Shown: in pieces, positions 50,608 through 55,605 of the stretch | Layout of the letters: every line of letters begins with the position of its first letter | How positions within the stretch are numbered: the first letter of the stretch is position 1 | Assembly: GCF_018614415.1 (NCBI RefSeq) | Contig: NZ_JAGGOO010000074.1 | Span: 1 to 55,605 of the forward strand | DNA length: 55,605 nucleotides | Source of the DNA: Streptomyces sp. ISL-12 | GTDB taxonomy: Bacteria; Actinomycetota; Actinomycetes; Streptomycetales; Streptomycetaceae | Reading direction: 5' to 3' | The notes under the pieces: generated by a model | Seen by the model: the letters and a program-made list of their open reading frames with translations, nothing else | Databases searched by the model: none | What the model was told of the DNA's origin: nothing | Program-made: the position numbers and the translations under genes

Positions 50608-51384
50608 TCACATGTCCACGTAGCCGTACACCCGGTCGAAGCGCCGTGCCGTCAGGTCCGCGCGGCGGATCAGCCAGGTGATGACGCCGCTGTCCAGTTC
50701 CCTGACCTCCTGGGGGCAGCGCCAGGTGGCCAGCGGTATCCAGTCGTCGGCGTCCTGAGGGGCGTCGTCCCGCGCGACGAGGAGCGGGTCGTCGTTGCGG
50801 ACGACGGGGTGGCCGCCGAGGGCGAAGGTCCAGGTGGGCCAGGAGCCGCCCACGTGGGTCCAGGCGTCCTCCAGTTCCCCGGCCAGCTCGTACTGCTCGT
50901 CGTCCGCGTCCTCCCACCGCGTCTCCGTGAAGGCGTCCGTGTCGACGGGGGACAGGTGCTGCCACATCCGGCGCAGCTCCTGCGGCTCGAACGGGCCGAA
51001 ATCGGAGTCCGTGCGACGGGTGGCCGTCGGCGTCCCGGCGGGGACGTGGAGGACCGCCTCGCCCCTCTGCCCCCGGAAGTCCAGGGCCGGGTCGGCGAAG
51101 AAGAGCAGGTGGCCGTCGGCGGGCAGGGGGAGCCCGGCGGTGTCCGGCGGGAGGAGCGCGCAGTCGACCGAGGCGACCAGCGGGTACGCCGGGGCCGGGA
51201 CGCCCTCGGGCAGCGACGGGTGGCCGCCCATGCTCACCAGCGGCGGCCCGTCACCGTCCGGTGCGAAGAACGCGCCGGGCACCAGGCTCCGTATCCACTC
51301 CTCCGCGTCCTCCGCCGGCAGCCCCCGGGACGCCGCCTCCGCACGGAAACGGCCGACCCGGTCCGTGTTCCAGTCATCGATCAT
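50608..51384 (-). CDS. DUF1963/YwqG-like protein
   Basis: 258 aa. Family patterns: GGHPSLPEGVPAPAYPL, LLFFADPALDFRGQRGEAVLHVP and GGHPVVRND. Unknown function. No ribosome site; TAGGGT (51397-51392) ends 7 nt before the ATG and contains the upstream gene's stop codon, so the start is probably leaderless. Confidence 0.85.
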   Translation of the reverse strand: MIDDWNTDRVGRFRAEAASRGLPAEDAEEWIRSLVPGAFFAPDGDGPPLVSMGGHPSLPEGVPAPAYPLVASVDCALLPPDTAGLPLPADGHLLFFADPALDFRGQRGEAVLHVPAGTPTATRRTDSDFGPFEPQELRRMWQHLSPVDTDAFTETRWEDADDEQYELAGELEDAWTHVGGSWPTWTFALGGHPVVRNDDPLLVARDDAPQDADDWIPLATWRCPQEVRELDSGVITWLIRRADLTARRFDRVYGYVDM

Positions 51385-51394
51385 GGGCGACACC

Positions 51395-51844
51395 CTAGGG
51401 GCGCTGTCCGGGCAACGGCAGCAGAAGACGGAAGGCCGGAATGGCGACCGCCGCGACGATCAGGTGCATGACCATCAGGGCGATGACGCCGCCCCAGCTG
51501 GTGCCGGGCTCGTCGGAGGTGCCGAGGAGGATGTCGGGGACGAAGGTGACGAGGAGGATCACCGGTATCCACGTGCGCAGCACCCGGGCGGGGCGGGCCG
51601 AGCGGGCCCGGACCAGCGCCCAGCCCCCGGCGCCGGCGAGCACGCCGACGACGGTGAGCAGGGCGTAGTCGGACAGGTGGAGCGGCTCGAAGTCGTCGGA
51701 GACACCGGCGGCGTGGGCGAGGGCGGCGACGGCGGCGTTGAGGGCGACGGCGACGACGGCGGCGGCCGCCAGGCCGCCGGTCACCACGAGCCCGCCGGGG
51801 CGGCGGGCGGAGTCGGCGGGGCGGGCGGTGGTCGGTCCGTTCAC
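51395..51844 (-). CDS. DUF6069-like four-helix membrane protein
   Basis: 149 aa, four hydrophobic helices (about 20-40, 56-75, 88-106 and 118-140). GTG at 51844 with GAGGAG upstream. The DUF name is from memory; function is unknown. Confidence 0.8.
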   Translation of the reverse strand: MNGPTTARPADSARRPGGLVVTGGLAAAAVVAVALNAAVAALAHAAGVSDDFEPLHLSDYALLTVVGVLAGAGGWALVRARSARPARVLRTWIPVILLVTFVPDILLGTSDEPGTSWGGVIALMVMHLIVAAVAIPAFRLLLPLPGQRP

Positions 51845-51855
51845 GGTGTACTCCT

Positions 51856-51932
51856 CGGCTCGGCACGGCGTCGCGTCGGCCGCACGGCGCCGCGTCGGCC
51901 ATCGGCTCGGCACGGCGTCGCGCGGATTTCGT
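51856..51932. repeat. Duplicated CGGCTCGGCACGGCGTCGCG element
   Basis: The 20-bp segment occurs near 51856 and again near 51905, with a related middle copy, upstream of the DUF6069-like gene. Confidence 0.6.
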
Positions 51933-52039
51933 GCGCCGAACGTAACGACTCGTCGCGCTGCGTCGAACCGATCGCCGCCAACCCATCCCGCGAGCACCCC
52001 GCGGACGTCCCGAAGGGGCCACCGCGGTGCCACCGCCCT

Positions 52040-52058
52040 CCCCGCCGCACGGGCGGGG
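52040..52058 (-). terminator. Hairpin at the end of the UvrA-like gene
   Basis: CCCCGCC (52040-52046) pairs with GGCGGGG (52052-52058), adjacent to the stop codon (52059-52061). Confidence 0.6.
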
Positions 52059-54476
<2,418 letters not shown>

Positions 54477-54641
54477 GCGGTTGGTCTCCCCTGTTGTCGT
54501 ACGGGCCGGTGCGGGTGCGGATCCGGTGCGGCCAGGTGCCTCGGCGCGTCGCGCCGGCCGGCCCCCTCCCGGCCCCTCCCCAAAGGGCGGGACAGTACCG
54601 CAGGGGCACCGGCCGCACACGTGTTTTTCCGACCGCCGGCG

Positions 54642-55058
54642 CTATCCCTTGCGCGGCTGGTTGAAGCGGAGCATGTTGCCGGCCGGGTCGCGGAAGGCGC
54701 AGTCACGGACGCCGTACGGCTGATCGATCGGCTCCTGGAGCACCTCGCCGCCGGCCGCCCGGACGCGTTCGAACGTCGCGTCCACGTCGTCGGTGGAGAA
54801 GATGACGCCCCGCAGCATGCCCTTGGCCAGCAGCTCCGCCATCGCCTTGCGGTCGGCCTCGGGGGCCATCGGGTCGGCGAGCGGCGGCTCCAGCACGATC
54901 TCGACGTCGGGCTGGCCGGGCGGCGCGACGGTCACCCAGCGCATCCCCTCGAAGGCGACGTCGTTGCGGACCTGGAAGCCGAGGACGTCCCGGTAGAAGG
55001 CGAGCGCCTTGTCGTGGTCGTCGACGGCGATGAAGCACTGAGCGAGTCTGATGTCCAT
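54642..55058 (-). CDS. VOC (glyoxalase/bleomycin-resistance fold) protein
   Basis: 138 aa. Pattern AQCFIAVDDHDKALAFYRDVLGF and C-terminal VRDCAFRDPAGNMLRFNQ, with metal-ligand residues uncertain. Substrate unknown; family includes resistance proteins and dioxygenases. It follows the AraC gene by 28 bp and probably shares its transcript. Confidence 0.92.
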   Translation of the reverse strand: MDIRLAQCFIAVDDHDKALAFYRDVLGFQVRNDVAFEGMRWVTVAPPGQPDVEIVLEPPLADPMAPEADRKAMAELLAKGMLRGVIFSTDDVDATFERVRAAGGEVLQEPIDQPYGVRDCAFRDPAGNMLRFNQPRKG

Positions 55059-55086
55059 GCCCCCGACGCTACGAGCCGGCGGCGCC

Positions 55087-55572
55087 TCACGCTTCTCGAT
55101 TCCTGACCGGATTCCTGACCGGATTCCTGACCGGATCCCCGACTGGATCCCCGACCGGATTCCCGACCGGATCCCCGACCGGATTCCTGACCGGTCGCGT
55201 ACGGACTTTCGCCACGCACGCCGGGATCGGCGCCCCCGGCTCGTGGTCCCGCGCCTTGTACGCGCTCGGCGACTCCCCGACCAGCTCGGTGAAGCGCGTG
55301 CTGAACGACCCCAGCGACGTACACCCCACCGCGAAGCACACGTCCGTCACGCTCAGATCCCCCCGCCGCAGCAGCGCCTTCGCCCGCTCCACCCGCCGGG
55401 TCATCAGATAGCTGTACGGCGTCTCCCCGTACGCCGCCCGGAAACTCCGCGAGAAGTGCCCGGCCGACATCATGGCGACCCGCGCCAGCGCCGGGACGTC
55501 CAGCGGCTCCGCGTAGTCGCGGTCCATGACGTCCCGGGCACGGCGCAGGCGCTTGAGGTCCTCCAGATCCAT
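55087..55572 (-). CDS. AraC-family regulator with variable tandem-repeat tail
   Basis: 161 aa. Two HTH motifs: DVPALARVAMMSAGHFSRSFRAAYG and TDVCFAVGCTSLGSFSTRFTELVGESPSAY. No ligand domain. C-terminal residues 130-157 are (R/G)NPVGDPV repeats. Paired with the VOC gene downstream, likely its regulator. ATG at 55572. Confidence 0.92.
   Translation of the reverse strand: MDLEDLKRLRRARDVMDRDYAEPLDVPALARVAMMSAGHFSRSFRAAYGETPYSYLMTRRVERAKALLRRGDLSVTDVCFAVGCTSLGSFSTRFTELVGESPSAYKARDHEPGAPIPACVAKVRTRPVRNPVGDPVGNPVGDPVGDPVRNPVRNPVRNREA
55091..55195. repeat. 12-bp tandem repeats (GATTCCTGACCG/GATCCCCGACCG) in the AraC tail
   Basis: About eight units encode NPVR/NPVG/DPVG repeats at the C-terminus of the AraC regulator. 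Confidence 0.9.
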
Positions 55573-55605
55573 GACCCAAGGATGGCCTACAGCACCGGCA
55601 GGTTC

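Overview
The window is a 55.6-kb piece of a high-GC actinobacterial chromosome, almost certainly Streptomyces. Support for this comes from the very strong GC bias at third codon positions, GTG-rich starts, a Streptomyces-type RNase P RNA, a BTAD/AfsR-type regulator, a helix-turn-helix/DUF397 gene pair, many RsbW-like ATP-binding proteins and Streptomyces-type palindromic repeats. About 59 protein genes (one partial), two structured RNA genes, several regulatory sites and strong terminator hairpins can be supported. No insertion sequence, prophage, CRISPR array or canonical tRNA was seen.

Layout. 1-5.5 kb: an MFS exporter with an unusual C-terminal domain, a two-component system whose kinase carries a collagen-like insert, and a hot-dog fold dehydratase. 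5.5-13.3 kb: conserved housekeeping genes (Nif3-like protein, zinc-ribbon coiled-coil protein, RNase HI/phosphatase fusion, KDPG aldolase, YaaA) and a MerR regulator with a coupled membrane protein. 13.3-18.9 kb: Uma2-type nuclease, RNase P RNA, phospholipase D/cardiolipin synthase-like enzyme, hemerythrin, ATP-binding protein, and an SDR divergent from its MmyB-type regulator. 19.0-20.2 kb: an uncharacterised 243-aa protein followed by a non-coding RNA that folds as a tRNA mimic with permuted order (T arm, acceptor hairpin, D arm on a long closing stem), the architecture of a bacterial Y RNA (YrlA). 20.2-30.2 kb: MazG-like, DoxX, NTF2-like, aldo/keto reductase, Gfo/Idh/MocA, Bcr/CflA efflux, serine hydrolase, Rsm22-like, TetR, primase/polymerase-like protein and a lipoprotein. 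30.3-34.7 kb: a heme-iron module (permease and ATPase of a heme importer, plus heme oxygenase), each with an iron box, interrupted by a PhzF-like protein and a secreted GH114-type glycosidase. 34.8-45.4 kb: methionine aminopeptidase, sialidase-like protein, F420:NADP reductase, site-2 protease, a 1090-aa BTAD/NB-ARC regulator facing a daunorubicin-type ABC exporter, and PanB. 45.6-55.6 kb: EEP hydrolase, MFS exporter, an HTH/DUF397/third-gene operon, ATP-binding protein, secreted SH3 protein, DUF1963-like protein, DUF6069-like membrane protein, a short class II UvrA and an AraC-VOC pair.

Cross-cutting themes. (1) At least nine genes have a TANNNT-like box ending 6-7 nt before the start codon and no Shine-Dalgarno sequence, the pattern of leaderless actinobacterial mRNAs. 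(2) Two operon junctions use a CTG start overlapping the upstream TGA. (3) In-frame simple repeats have expanded inside several proteins (kinase, dehydratase, RNase HI linker, AraC tail, Bcr/CflA tail). (4) Small palindromic repeats sit inside two reading frames. The most promising locus for new biology is the Y-RNA-like element and its neighbour, because no Ro60 (TROVE) gene lies in the window.
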